Source: Pseudomonas sp. GM21 (lineage in GTDB: Bacteria > Pseudomonadota > Gammaproteobacteria > Pseudomonadales > Pseudomonadaceae). Taken from it: DNA of 51,325 bases. Under the pieces are notes generated by a model. It had not been told where the DNA came from. It did no database searches and saw nothing but the letters and a program-made list of their open reading frames with translations. The stretch spans positions 1-51,325 of the forward strand of contig NZ_AKJS01000106.1 in NCBI RefSeq assembly GCF_000282215.1, in the 5' to 3' direction. The translations under genes and the position numbers were made by a program. Positions 1 through 8,348 of the stretch are shown here, one piece after another (position 1 is the stretch's first letter; every line of letters starts with the position of its first letter).

Positions 1-70
1 GAGTGGCGGTGTCCCCCAGCCACACGGCCAGCCCGGGGCTGTTGGGGGTGGTCAGGGCCCGCTGATCCGG
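1..70. other. GC-rich flank outside the island, probable attachment-site side
   Basis: The first ~70 nt are extremely GC-rich, while the next ~130 nt are A/T-rich, so composition breaks sharply at about position 70. On the minus strand the stretch is open and could be the end of an interrupted coding sequence, but it is too short to identify. Because the recombinase operon of this island type sits at one border, the break is the natural candidate for the left junction. No second copy of an attachment sequence was found in the window. Confidence 0.35.
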
Positions 71-209
71 TACTTGGAAAGGGTTAGAAATCTGCCATAT
101 TAGAAAAAAACTTTAGAAGCCAGGCATCGTTCAAAAGACGTTTGATGACTTTACTTCTGTCGAAAGCAGATAACGGGATTGGATTTCTGATTAATACAGA
201 GGAAGGCAG
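71..209 (+). promoter_or_regulatory. Leader and ribosome binding site of the recombinase operon
   Basis: This AT-rich stretch between the presumed island border and the first recombinase must hold the operon promoter. The visible element is a strong Shine-Dalgarno GAGGAAGG at 199-206, three nt before the ATG at 210, which fixes the start. No convincing -35/-10 pair with normal spacing was found. Recombinase binding sites would also be expected here, but no clear inverted repeat was recognised. Confidence 0.4.
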
Positions 210-1358
210 ATGGAGCTTGTGTGGGCTACTGAGGAATTGGTGATCGCTGGGCAACCCTATCCGGGGTTTCCCATTCTGCTTTGGGATTCGATGGAGAGCT
301 GCATCCCGGCCAATCAGTTCTTGCGTCATTACCTTCTTCGGGGGGTCATTGGTTCTAAGCGTTCCTGGCCCAGTACTGGACGCGCCCTGTACGACTTCTT
401 TAGCTTTCTCCAGGCTCATGAAATGGAATGGCGCGACGTTGATCGTGGCGAGCCAAAGAGCCTTGTGGCGGCCTATCGGGACTATTGCCAAGAGACGTGC
501 GAACTGGCACCGAGCACTATTCGCCAGCGCCTGACTTACATCTGCAAGTTCTACGAATACGCGCTGAAGGAGGGTTGGGTGAAACGCCTGCCCTTCGCCT
601 ATGAAGAACGCACCGTGAGGCGTGAGTTAGGCTTCCTTGCGCATGTCGATGCCAGTGGCGGTAAGGCTATGGCATACGATGTAATGCCGCGTAGCCAAAA
701 GGCCCTACCCAAGTTCCTGAGTATGGCCGAGATCAAGTTGCTCTTGGCCGCAGTGCAGAACCCCCATCACCGGATGATGATGCGTCTGGCGCTGCATACT
801 GGGTTGCGCCGCGAGGAAATCGCCGCTTTTCCTGTGGCCTATGTTATCGACCCGGACAAGGCGGCACGAACCGAACGCAACCTCCGCATCCGCCTCGACC
901 CGTTCGACGGCAGCGGCATGGTGTCCAAGGGCAGCAAGTCGCGAGATATTTACGTCAGCCGCAAGTTCATGGCCGAACTCTATCGCTATGTGACGAAGGT
1001 GCGCGGCGAACGTGCCTCACTGAGCAAGACCTCGAAAAAGACATTGTTCCTCAACCAGTCAGGGGAGCCCTATTGCGACGACGGCAAGAGCCTAAACCGG
1101 ATCATTAGCGAAACGGGCAAGCGGGCTGGAGTCAAGGTTCATACGCACATGCTCCGGCATACCTATGCCACCCAAACCTTGGTCAGCCTTCAGCGCAACC
1201 CCGCGAGCGGACTAGATCCATTGGTGTTCGTTCAACGGCAACTCGGCCACAGTTCGATTCAGACAACTATGGTGTACCTCCATCTAGTGAACGAAAAGGC
1301 GGACGAAGCGGTGCTGGCCTATGACGATGAATTGAACGCTCTGGCGGAGTTGGCCTGA
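210..1358 (+). CDS. ginA: Tyrosine recombinase GinA (first gene of GInt module)
   Basis: A 382-aa tyrosine-type site-specific recombinase expected to cut and rejoin DNA during integration and excision of the island. The N-terminal ~150 residues form a SAM-like core-binding region. The catalytic half shows the full set of residues: Arg I in HTGLRREEI, the HxxR box in HMLRHTYAT, the His of LGHSS and the nucleophilic Tyr in TTMVYLH. The start is supported by a strong RBS. Its TGA overlaps the ATG of the next gene by one base, so the two are translationally coupled. Three recombinases plus one small coiled-coil protein in this order match the ginABCD module described for GInt islands; Tn554 TnpA/B/C is the more distant relative. 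Confidence 0.85.
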   Translation: MELVWATEELVIAGQPYPGFPILLWDSMESCIPANQFLRHYLLRGVIGSKRSWPSTGRALYDFFSFLQAHEMEWRDVDRGEPKSLVAAYRDYCQETCELAPSTIRQRLTYICKFYEYALKEGWVKRLPFAYEERTVRRELGFLAHVDASGGKAMAYDVMPRSQKALPKFLSMAEIKLLLAAVQNPHHRMMMRLALHTGLRREEIAAFPVAYVIDPDKAARTERNLRIRLDPFDGSGMVSKGSKSRDIYVSRKFMAELYRYVTKVRGERASLSKTSKKTLFLNQSGEPYCDDGKSLNRIISETGKRAGVKVHTHMLRHTYATQTLVSLQRNPASGLDPLVFVQRQLGHSSIQTTMVYLHLVNEKADEAVLAYDDELNALAELA

Positions 1359-3034
1359 TGGCCAAGCGCAAAGTGTTCGTCAAAACCGACCTCGATATCC
1401 CGCAAGTCGAGCACAATCACGACGCGGCAGGTAATGTAATCATTTTGCCCGAGGCCATCCCTCCGACGAACACCATAGTCAAGTTCGGACGAAACACATC
1501 AAGTCAGCGTAGCTTCGACTTTGCCCGCTGGTACAACGCTGGCATCGACCCCATCACCTATGCCTGCCAGCGCCAGGTCGAGCGCTTTCTCGCCGGCCAG
1601 GAGGGCGCCTTGACGGCCACCACCGTGGCTTGCTACTGCTACATTGGGCTACGCAATTTCCTCGAATACTGCGCGCTGCGGGCAATGGCTTTTAACCATG
1701 ACTTGGCACTAACAGACGTGAACCGGGACCTTATAGACGGCTATCTCGGGCATCTCGCCGGACTGGGCGGGGCCACTACCTCTCAGAAGACACTCTACGC
1801 GCACACCAAGGCCGTGCTGCTTGCCTTGGGACGGCGTGGGCTTATCCCTCTAGTCGACTCCGGTGATGCGGCCACCTTCCCGCAAAATCCTTTTCCGAAC
1901 AGCAACCGTAAGGCTAAAAGCGAGACGGCACTGTCAAAGCGCGAGCGACAGGCGTTCACGTCGGCTCTGCGGCAGGCAATCAAACCGATCTGGGACGACG
2001 ACACGCCTTTGACCAGCGAACTACTAGGCTTGGCCCTGCTGGTCGTGGCGCTGCACACCGGATGCAATAAAACGCCACTGCTGGAAATGGACCGCGAATG
2101 CCTACGCCCGCATCCTAAGGACAATACTGCGTTCCTGGTGCTGTGGAAGCGACGCGGCTATAACTTCAGCAAGGTGGCGTTGCGCACCGAGTCCGACGTC
2201 GAGCGTCTTCTAGAGTCCACGCCAACCGTTAGAATCAACGTGGAGCGCCTCATCCGCCATGTAATAGCCAAAACGGAGCTTCTAGATGCAGAGGCCCCGG
2301 AGGACCTCAAAGGCCGCGTATGGCTATATCGCAATCGTGGCCAAAATGTCGGTCAAATCACGGCGTTAAGCTCACGTACGTTGGAGTTGGCGAAAAATCG
2401 CCTTGTAATTGAGTATGGCCTGACTGACAGCGACGGAGAGCCATTGCGTCTTAACGTCTCACGCCTGCGCAAGACCTTTGCCAATCGCATCTTCGAGCTG
2501 ACCGATGGCGATCTCGCGACCACCTCCGCAGCTCTTGGCAATACCCCTCGGGTAACCGACCAAAACTATTTGGCGCCCGGCGAAAATGCCCGACGCAACT
2601 GGCAATTCATGGGCGAGGTACTGGTGCAGGAGTTATTGACTCAGACGATTGGTGCTTCTTACAGGGACACCCCGATGGGCCGCTGCTCCGACCCGGTGAA
2701 CGGCCAGTATGCCCCGAAGCGCGAGGGCGCGACTTGCATGAACTTCATGAACTGCCTGCGCTGCAAGCACTACGCGGTAACCGCCGAAGATCTGTATAAG
2801 CTGTTCAGCTTCTACTTCCGCGTGCTGGCCGAACGCTCGCGAATGGACAAGCATCGCTGGACCCGAGAGTATGCCCATATCTGCCGCTTGATTGACCACT
2901 ATATCGTTGCCGAGGGGCTACGGCGCGGCACCTTCAAAGCCACAGCCGTGGAGGCCGCCCGTGATCGCGCCCGAACTGAGCCGCACCCATTCTGGTCGGT
3001 TGATCTGATCGACAGCCTGCAGGTATTTGCATGA
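1358..3034 (+). CDS. ginB: Tyrosine recombinase-like GinB, degenerate active site
   Basis: This 558-aa protein is the second recombinase of the module. The fold is recognisable, but the catalytic set is incomplete. At the Arg I position the sequence reads HTGCNKTPLL, with Asn where GinA has Arg. The HxxR box is SRLRKTF, with Ser for His but Arg II retained. The GH box is LGNTP, with Asn for His. A Tyr remains in DQNYL. It may therefore act mainly as a structural or DNA-binding partner rather than an autonomous enzyme. Near residues 440-480 a cysteine cluster including CMNFMNCLRC suggests a zinc-binding tail. It overlaps ginA by 1 nt and ginC by 4 nt. Confidence 0.8.
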   Translation: MAKRKVFVKTDLDIPQVEHNHDAAGNVIILPEAIPPTNTIVKFGRNTSSQRSFDFARWYNAGIDPITYACQRQVERFLAGQEGALTATTVACYCYIGLRNFLEYCALRAMAFNHDLALTDVNRDLIDGYLGHLAGLGGATTSQKTLYAHTKAVLLALGRRGLIPLVDSGDAATFPQNPFPNSNRKAKSETALSKRERQAFTSALRQAIKPIWDDDTPLTSELLGLALLVVALHTGCNKTPLLEMDRECLRPHPKDNTAFLVLWKRRGYNFSKVALRTESDVERLLESTPTVRINVERLIRHVIAKTELLDAEAPEDLKGRVWLYRNRGQNVGQITALSSRTLELAKNRLVIEYGLTDSDGEPLRLNVSRLRKTFANRIFELTDGDLATTSAALGNTPRVTDQNYLAPGENARRNWQFMGEVLVQELLTQTIGASYRDTPMGRCSDPVNGQYAPKREGATCMNFMNCLRCKHYAVTAEDLYKLFSFYFRVLAERSRMDKHRWTREYAHICRLIDHYIVAEGLRRGTFKATAVEAARDRARTEPHPFWSVDLIDSLQVFA

Positions 3035-4929
3035 AGAACAACACACTAGCGGCGCTACCTTGGGCTCCCCTTGCGGCTCAGCCGGGGGACGTGCGCGGGC
3101 TCCCAGAAGACGAACGCGACGCTCTGATCATCAGTGCTACTCAGCTCGATGGGCAGTGGATCATCCTGAGCCGGTACTGCGATGACATCTGGCAACTCGA
3201 CGGCTTCACCAACAACGTTGGAGCAGGTCGTAGACGGCTGGACTTTCGCACTGTACCGACGGCGTTTCGGGCGGTGCTGAAAGCAATCTTTTACCGGTAC
3301 CTACGCCGCGGGCGTAGCGGGCTGGGTCGACCGAAAGGCTCAACCTTACGGACATTTTTCACAAAAGTGAAGCCATTTCTGCAATACCTGGAGGCACTGG
3401 GGCTCGACCATCTAGGCGCGGTGACGCCCCTGATCTGCACGACCTATGTGGCCAGCTGCAAGGCGCACCGCAAGACTATCAGACCCAAAGCTCAACCTCT
3501 GACACAGTATGGGCTGCATCACCGTTTCTCTGCCGTCGAAGCGCTCCATGAACTGAGCCACTACACCAACGACCCGATGCCCCTACATCCTTGGCCCGAG
3601 ACTTCCGCGAAGGGGATGGCGGGCCTTACCGGGCCTAACTCCCGACACAAGCAGGGCAGCAAAACGCGGTTGATCCCTGACGATGACTTCTGCATCCTGT
3701 TCGAGCGGGCCTTTCAAAAGATAGAGCACGGCCAGCAACTGCTTGACCTGCGCGATACGCTCGATGCCGTCGCAGCGCAGTGTAAGGGGCTGTCAGAAAA
3801 TGGCATCGTTTACTGGAAAAATCGCCACTTGGGCACCCACGGTTGGGAGGGGGGGCTAAAGAGATTAAATAGGGCGCTTCTCGATCTGCGTACAGCCTGC
3901 TATATCATTCTCGCCAGCACTTCCGGCTGTCGCAACCACGAGCTGACCAACTTGTGTTCCGGATCCTGCCACCGCACCGAGGACGATGAGGGCACCGTTT
4001 ACCACTGGATGCGCTCACGTTCGGACAAGACCGATGCCGGAATCCATGATTGGATGATCCCCGAGATTGCTGTGCGTAGCCTGCGCCTGATGGAACGTTG
4101 GAGCACACCCTATCAGGCCCAGATCGCCGCCGAAATTTTGCGCCGGCGCCGCGCCAATCCGCGGGATACGCAGATCGTGGAGGCGCATAAGCATCGACAT
4201 TCGCTCTTTCTCGCCGCGGATTGTAGCCAGGGCAACTTGGTGCGCACGCTTTCCATCGCTACTTGTAACCGACATCTCAAGGACTTCGCCAAGGATTGCG
4301 GGCTGAAAAGTAATCTTGCCACCCACCAGTTCCGCCGTAAGTTCGCCAATTACGTCGCGCACAGCCGCTTCGGTGACCTGCGCTACCTCAAAGAGCACTA
4401 CGCGCACTGGTCGCTGGACATGACCTTAGGCTACGCCATGGACGATAGCTGGGGAAAGCATTTGGATCTTGAGCTGTACGACGATATTCAGGGGGAGTTG
4501 GAGGATATAAAACTCGGCGTCGTTGATAGCTGGCTGGGGGAGGAACACTTAGCTGGCGGGTACGGTCGCACGCTGCAGCATTGGAAACGTGAGCCGCAGA
4601 ATCTGCTGATATTTAAGGATCACGCTTCAATGCTAAAGTCCATTGCTGACAGCACTGCGATCCGGAGCAACGGCCACGCCTGGTGCACAGCGGATAACGA
4701 CGGTTGCGTTGGCAATACCCTTGAGCGTACCCGCTGTGGCAACTGCAACAATGCCGTGATCGGGCGCCGCCACGCGGCAATCTACCAGCGACTCTACGAT
4801 GATCTGAAAGGATTGCTGCATTGCCAGGACATTGGCGAGGGCGGCCGCCAACGCGTTGAGCGCGACCTGAATCGCTGCCGTGACGTACTGGCACAGTTGG
4901 GAATGGGCCCGGAGACTCTAATTGCATGA
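3031..4929 (+). CDS. ginC: Tyrosine recombinase GinC
   Basis: The third and largest recombinase (632 aa) has a complete-looking catalytic set: Arg I in SGCRNHEL, HxxR in THQFRRKF, a His in YAHWS and a candidate Tyr nucleophile in MTLGYA. A long N-terminal region of some 280 residues precedes the catalytic domain, as in Tn554 TnpB. The C-terminus carries a four-cysteine cluster (CTADNDGC followed by CGNC) consistent with a zinc ribbon, parallel to the one in GinB. The ATGA overlaps at both ends (3031 and 4926) show tight coupling within the operon. It is expected to act with GinA, GinB and GinD on the island ends. Confidence 0.82.
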   Translation: MKNNTLAALPWAPLAAQPGDVRGLPEDERDALIISATQLDGQWIILSRYCDDIWQLDGFTNNVGAGRRRLDFRTVPTAFRAVLKAIFYRYLRRGRSGLGRPKGSTLRTFFTKVKPFLQYLEALGLDHLGAVTPLICTTYVASCKAHRKTIRPKAQPLTQYGLHHRFSAVEALHELSHYTNDPMPLHPWPETSAKGMAGLTGPNSRHKQGSKTRLIPDDDFCILFERAFQKIEHGQQLLDLRDTLDAVAAQCKGLSENGIVYWKNRHLGTHGWEGGLKRLNRALLDLRTACYIILASTSGCRNHELTNLCSGSCHRTEDDEGTVYHWMRSRSDKTDAGIHDWMIPEIAVRSLRLMERWSTPYQAQIAAEILRRRRANPRDTQIVEAHKHRHSLFLAADCSQGNLVRTLSIATCNRHLKDFAKDCGLKSNLATHQFRRKFANYVAHSRFGDLRYLKEHYAHWSLDMTLGYAMDDSWGKHLDLELYDDIQGELEDIKLGVVDSWLGEEHLAGGYGRTLQHWKREPQNLLIFKDHASMLKSIADSTAIRSNGHAWCTADNDGCVGNTLERTRCGNCNNAVIGRRHAAIYQRLYDDLKGLLHCQDIGEGGRQRVERDLNRCRDVLAQLGMGPETLIA

Positions 4930-5354
4930 AACCCAAGGACAAGGCGACCAACTACAAGCCTGCGGAGGATCGCCAGAAGGATCTGAAACTCGCTCTCTAC
5001 CGTATTCAGAAAGGCCGTTCTCGCACCGGGGAAACCAAAGTAACCATCGCCGCAGTCGCCCGCGAGGCGGGCGTATCGACGGCACTGATCCATAACTACT
5101 ATCCAGGCATCGCTGAGGCTATCCGCGAGGCTCAGGGGCGGTCCAATCGCACCGTGCGAGATTTAAAGCAGCAGGAGTTGGTTGCCGAGCGCAAGAAGTC
5201 CGCAAACTACCGTGAGGAGATCGAGGAACTGCGGATGAAAGTCGCCCATCTCGCATCCATCAATGAGGTGATATTGGACGAGAACCGCGTGCTCAAGGCT
5301 AAGTTGAGCGATCGTAAGGTAGTCGATATGGCTTCGAGGAATTTGCAGGATTAA
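4926..5354 (+). CDS. ginD: GinD, small HTH and coiled-coil accessory protein (DUF6262-like)
   Basis: This 142-aa protein closes the recombinase operon and overlaps ginC by 4 nt. Residues ~40-75 look like a TetR-type helix-turn-helix (TIAAVAREAGVSTALIHNYY). Residues ~85-130 are charged and heptad-like, predicting a coiled coil. This architecture matches the fourth GInt protein and the TnpC subunit of Tn554-like elements, which help the recombinases choose orientation or partner. No catalytic motif is present. It probably bridges recombinases to the island end; the exact role is inferred from family context. Confidence 0.78.
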   Translation: MKPKDKATNYKPAEDRQKDLKLALYRIQKGRSRTGETKVTIAAVAREAGVSTALIHNYYPGIAEAIREAQGRSNRTVRDLKQQELVAERKKSANYREEIEELRMKVAHLASINEVILDENRVLKAKLSDRKVVDMASRNLQD

Positions 5355-5689
5355 TTCGCCTCTAGCCTACCCCAAATAACCCTCACAATTCTCATTTGAA
5401 AACGTCACGCTCGTCGGTATCAGATCCTAAAATCCGCTGTGAGGGCAGAATTTCCTCAGCACCTCACAGGTGACCACTACAAGTGGAGCAACCTCGGTGC
5501 AGAAGAATACCCTACGGCTCTTCTTGACCATCTGAGAGGGCTGATCATGGGTCGTCAACAGCAGTAATCTTACTTGCCAAGACCACAAAGCCCGCTCTGT
5601 GGCGAGCCGATGGACGCGTTGAAGAGGTCAGTTTTCATCGCTTGCTCCAGTACACAGAAGCAGCGCCACAGCCGCCGTTTTTGGCGGAC
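5355..5689. other. Gap after ginD with one doubtful short ORF
   Basis: No terminator was recognised downstream of ginD. One plus-strand frame is open from a possible GTG at 5439 to a stop at 5565-5567; its peptide ends LLDHLRGLIMGRQQQ and reads like the C-terminal remnant of a larger protein. It has no convincing ribosome binding site and is treated as debris rather than a gene. Confidence 0.3.
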
Positions 5690-5893
5690 ATGCCACGGCC
5701 ACGGAGTACGCTGGATGCCAAGAAGAAGATCTCCAGGCTTCAGGCAGAGAACGACGAACTGAAAGCAGAGCTTGCCAGAATGGCTGAGATTGCAAATCGG
5801 CTCATCTACAACGCGACCATTGCAAGCCTTACACGAGAGCGGCTGATGGCCCCACTTCCGACAATCCGTGAGCCATTGCTACGTAAAATGTGA
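5690..5893 (+). CDS. Small coiled-coil hypothetical protein
   Basis: A 67-aa reading frame from the ATG at 5690; an upstream ATG at 5642 would give 83 aa. The middle (KKKISRLQAENDELKAELAR) is a heptad-like coiled coil, much as in the C-terminal half of GinD. The tail is basic with no known motif. It may be a truncated relative of the recombinase accessory protein or a stand-alone small protein. No good RBS was seen, so coding status is uncertain. Confidence 0.4.
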   Translation: MPRPRSTLDAKKKISRLQAENDELKAELARMAEIANRLIYNATIASLTRERLMAPLPTIREPLLRKM

Positions 5894-5939
5894 ATACAGC
5901 TATCTAGCTGAGCTTCTCCATCGCACTACGATGAAAGAA

Positions 5940-6257
5940 TCAAAGGTCGCGCCTTACCCCTTTTTCAAGGGTTGGTGGCAGGTCCATAAGTTGAAGTTCA
6001 TCTTGCACGCGAGATAAAAATCTCCTGATATCGTCAGTTTCCTCTTTCCGCATATAGCACGCGGCCACCAAGCTGACCGGATGGATGCCAAGAGCGCTGC
6101 AAAGCTCTTCGAGCTTATCAAGCGTCGGGCTGGTGCCACCTCGCTCGAGCAAGCTGACATTGGTCCGGCTACTGACAAGCGCAAAATCCTCCTGCGTAAG
6201 GTTTTTCTGAAGGCGAACCTGCCTGAGCGTCGCCCCAAATGCTTTCCTCAGTTCCAT
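5940..6257 (-). CDS. Xre-family HTH transcriptional regulator
   Basis: A 105-aa repressor-type protein. Residues ~10-65 form a classic Cro/C1-type helix-turn-helix: LRQVRLQKNLTQEDFALVSS followed by VSLLERGGTSPTLDKLEEL. The C-terminal ~40 residues are helical and probably dimerise. It is transcribed divergently from a hypothetical gene at 6349. The 91-nt gap between them contains a perfect inverted repeat at 6298-6320, a likely operator controlling both directions. The small size and divergent layout resemble autoregulated controllers in mobile islands. Its targets beyond this promoter cannot be read. Confidence 0.85.
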   Translation of the reverse strand: MELRKAFGATLRQVRLQKNLTQEDFALVSSRTNVSLLERGGTSPTLDKLEELCSALGIHPVSLVAACYMRKEETDDIRRFLSRVQDELQLMDLPPTLEKGVRRDL

Positions 6258-6297
6258 TTTGCGCTCTCACAAAAGGAACGATAAAGCTTCATTGCAC

Positions 6298-6320
6298 AAT
6301 ATATGACTACAACATATATT
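6298..6320. promoter_or_regulatory. Perfect inverted repeat, candidate Xre operator
   Basis: AATATATG at 6298-6305 and its exact reverse complement CATATATT at 6313-6320 are separated by 7 nt. The repeat lies in the divergent gap between the Xre gene (start 6257) and the hypothetical gene at 6349, where a dimeric repressor could control both promoters. The A/T-rich arms may also overlap a -10 element. Confidence 0.55.
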
Positions 6321-6348
6321 GGTCATTTGTGATGCGGAGAGGTTTGCT

Positions 6349-6783
6349 ATGAATCGGGAGCATGGACGATCGATGATCTTTTCCAGTCTGTTCAACGACG
6401 ATTTTCTTGCACGCCCCTTCGTTCGACAGACGGTAATGTGTCCATGGTTTTATCTGCAAGCGGAGGTTCGTGAAGGCAAAGAGATCGTGGGTGAGATGCT
6501 CATGGTCCCTTCGTTTGACTCACTGAAAGATATCCTTGAACAGCAGCATGACTCCTTTCGAATCCGGTCTATCCACTATGTCACCCCTAGTTTTGTCAAC
6601 AAAACTGGTCAGTGGTGCATGGAGCCTCTTCTGGAGGCGAGCGAAGCGATCGGTCAGAGCGGAGAGAAAATACCCATTTTGACAGTTGCGGGGCGGACGT
6701 ATTCGCCAATGGACATCAGCACCGAGATAGACTTCACGAACGTTAAGGTATTGTTCACCCACAAAACGGACAAACATGACTGA
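6349..6783 (+). CDS. Hypothetical protein divergent from Xre regulator
   Basis: A 144-aa protein with no motif that I recognise. The ATG at 6349 is preferred over the upstream TTG at 6319, which lies inside the inverted repeat, because GGAGAGG sits just upstream of the ATG. The composition is that of a soluble globular protein, with no signal peptide or membrane segment. Position suggests control by the neighbouring Xre repressor. A role as a toxin-like or island-maintenance protein is possible but has no direct support. Confidence 0.6.
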   Translation: MNREHGRSMIFSSLFNDDFLARPFVRQTVMCPWFYLQAEVREGKEIVGEMLMVPSFDSLKDILEQQHDSFRIRSIHYVTPSFVNKTGQWCMEPLLEASEAIGQSGEKIPILTVAGRTYSPMDISTEIDFTNVKVLFTHKTDKHD

Positions 6784-6944
6784 TTTTTTGTAGGTAGGCT
6801 GCGCCTCAGTCGGGGAGGTCTGCCTTGCTTGTTCAGCTCTGACTTACTCGGATGCGGTATACAACGTAATCTTTCCGCAGTGATGCGGCCACAAAAAGTC
6901 GCCACCCGAACCAAGCTAGTTCCGATGTTTCACATCATCGGTTA

Positions 6945-7139
6945 TCAGTCACGTGGCGATGGATCGCTCAAAATCTTCGTGTACTTCAAGGGATTGCCGG
7001 CGAAGGCGGCACCTTCTACCTTACTAAAAGCATCAACAGCATCGACGTTAAAAAAACTACGATACTTGGACGATTTTTGTAGACGCTCAAGCTTGGCTCG
7101 GGCAGTAGCTACTGTATCGTTATCGACTTTAGCTCTCAT
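6945..7139 (-). CDS. Small hypothetical protein
   Basis: A 64-aa basic protein. The ATG at 7139 is chosen because AAGGTGG lies about seven nt upstream; a TTG 18 nt further upstream is also in frame. The N-terminal half is a charged predicted helix (TVATARAKLERLQKSSKY). No family is recognised. It lies downstream of the gene at 7258-7695 on the same strand with a 118-nt gap, where a CGGACA/TGTCCG inverted repeat (7182-7196) may be a weak terminator for the upstream gene. Confidence 0.45.
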   Translation of the reverse strand: MRAKVDNDTVATARAKLERLQKSSKYRSFFNVDAVDAFSKVEGAAFAGNPLKYTKILSDPSPRD

Positions 7140-7257
7140 TCTTTTCCACCTTTTCAAAGCACCGATACGTCAAAAATCTGACGGACACCTTGTCCGCGCA
7201 TTCGATACACGTTTCGAGGATTTTGGATGACATCACCTCCTACCATCCAAAAATACG

Positions 7258-7695
7258 TCACTTTTTCCGGCGACGTGATTCTTGTACAGTGAAATCAAAA
7301 CTCAATCCTGCGAGTGGGCCACACGGTTCTTGATCCGGATGACAATGGAGCAATCTTTCCCGTAAATCGTGATCCAGTTTATTGAGTTTATCGAGTGATT
7401 GGAGGGCCTCGCCATCATCAACCTCCGCCTCTGACTCACTGTCCCCGTCCTCAGGCACCAAAGACTCAGGGCTAGTCAAATAAAGAGCGAGTAATTTATG
7501 GTGTGGGTAGCGATTCTCAAAATCCCTGACCAACCCCTTGAAAATGCTTTCACCCGTGGGTGTGCCAGCAACTCGGCGAATCACATAGTCAGCGATAGCC
7601 AGGCGCACCTCGATCTCGTTTGAATCGAGTGGAAGATCCTCGTACCCATCTTCAAACCGGCTATAGGGACGACATCCAACGGGCTTATCGGTCAT
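7258..7695 (-). CDS. Hypothetical protein with acidic linker
   Basis: A 145-aa soluble protein without a recognised domain. Residues ~25-75 look like a helical domain. They are followed by a very acidic stretch (EDGDSESEAEVDDGEA) around residues 82-97 and a helical, basic C-terminus ending RRRKK. The mixed acidic linker and basic tail suggest a nucleic-acid or protein-binding role, which is only inference. It belongs to the unknown cargo between the recombinase module and the AAA ATPase. Confidence 0.5.
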   Translation of the reverse strand: MTDKPVGCRPYSRFEDGYEDLPLDSNEIEVRLAIADYVIRRVAGTPTGESIFKGLVRDFENRYPHHKLLALYLTSPESLVPEDGDSESEAEVDDGEALQSLDKLNKLDHDLRERLLHCHPDQEPCGPLAGLSFDFTVQESRRRKK

Positions 7696-7955
7696 CGTTC
7701 AGGGTTCCTGCGTGGGTTGACTTTGATAGGTCAAATGACCGTACACGAAACTCCCGCATTACGATTGAAGTGATCGCTTTTGCGGTATTTCGACGCTATC
7801 TTCAAAGTACGTCAACTCCAAAACAAATGAAACCACCGGAATCTTGTGTACGGTCAGTGAAATCCAGGAGAGAACGCACTGCGCTCTCTTTCAAGCTCGA
7901 GCCCTCTGGCATTCCATCAGCTTAGGCTTTAGTCAATCAGCGAGTGAGGCATCAC

Positions 7956-8177
7956 ATGAGTAATCGCATGAGTAATCGCAACAAGCATTCAGGAGAAGCT
8001 AGCTTTGACGAGATATTGATGATCAAGCGTCGAGCCAGGGACAGGCTTGTTGATGCGGTGTACGCAGCAGATCGTGAAAGCCTTGAGCTCGCAGCGGAAC
8101 ATATCAAAGCGGTTCTACGTGGCAACTCACCAATTCCACGGCCACAACGATTTAGCTGTCTCGATAACGAGAAGTAA
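7956..8177 (+). CDS. Small hypothetical protein with duplicated start codons
   Basis: A 73-aa protein beginning MSNRMSNRN because of an exact 12-bp tandem duplication (ATGAGTAATCGC at 7956-7967 and 7968-7979). Each unit carries an ATG, so initiation could occur at either. GAGTGAGG lies a few nt upstream of the first. The body is helical (ARDRLVDAVYAADRESLELA). No family is recognised. It is transcribed away from the gene at 7258-7695 and towards the ATPase gene. Confidence 0.5.
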   Translation: MSNRMSNRNKHSGEASFDEILMIKRRARDRLVDAVYAADRESLELAAEHIKAVLRGNSPIPRPQRFSCLDNEK

Positions 8178-8348
8178 AACGCCACGCTAGCTCTACAAAC
8201 TAAATAGCCGAAAAATGGTAACTAATAGACTGAATTCCAGCGCCTGAACACTATTGAAGGGTTAGTTTGCGAAAACCAACCGTGTTGTGACCATACAAGG
8301 GTGCACTCACCTACCGTTGTGTAACGCAGGTAACACTATTGATGAGAT

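Noticed and set aside
6829..7230. Plus-strand 133-aa ORF
   Set aside because: It overlaps the minus-strand 64-aa gene, which has a better RBS and more protein-like composition; the plus-strand frame has no RBS.
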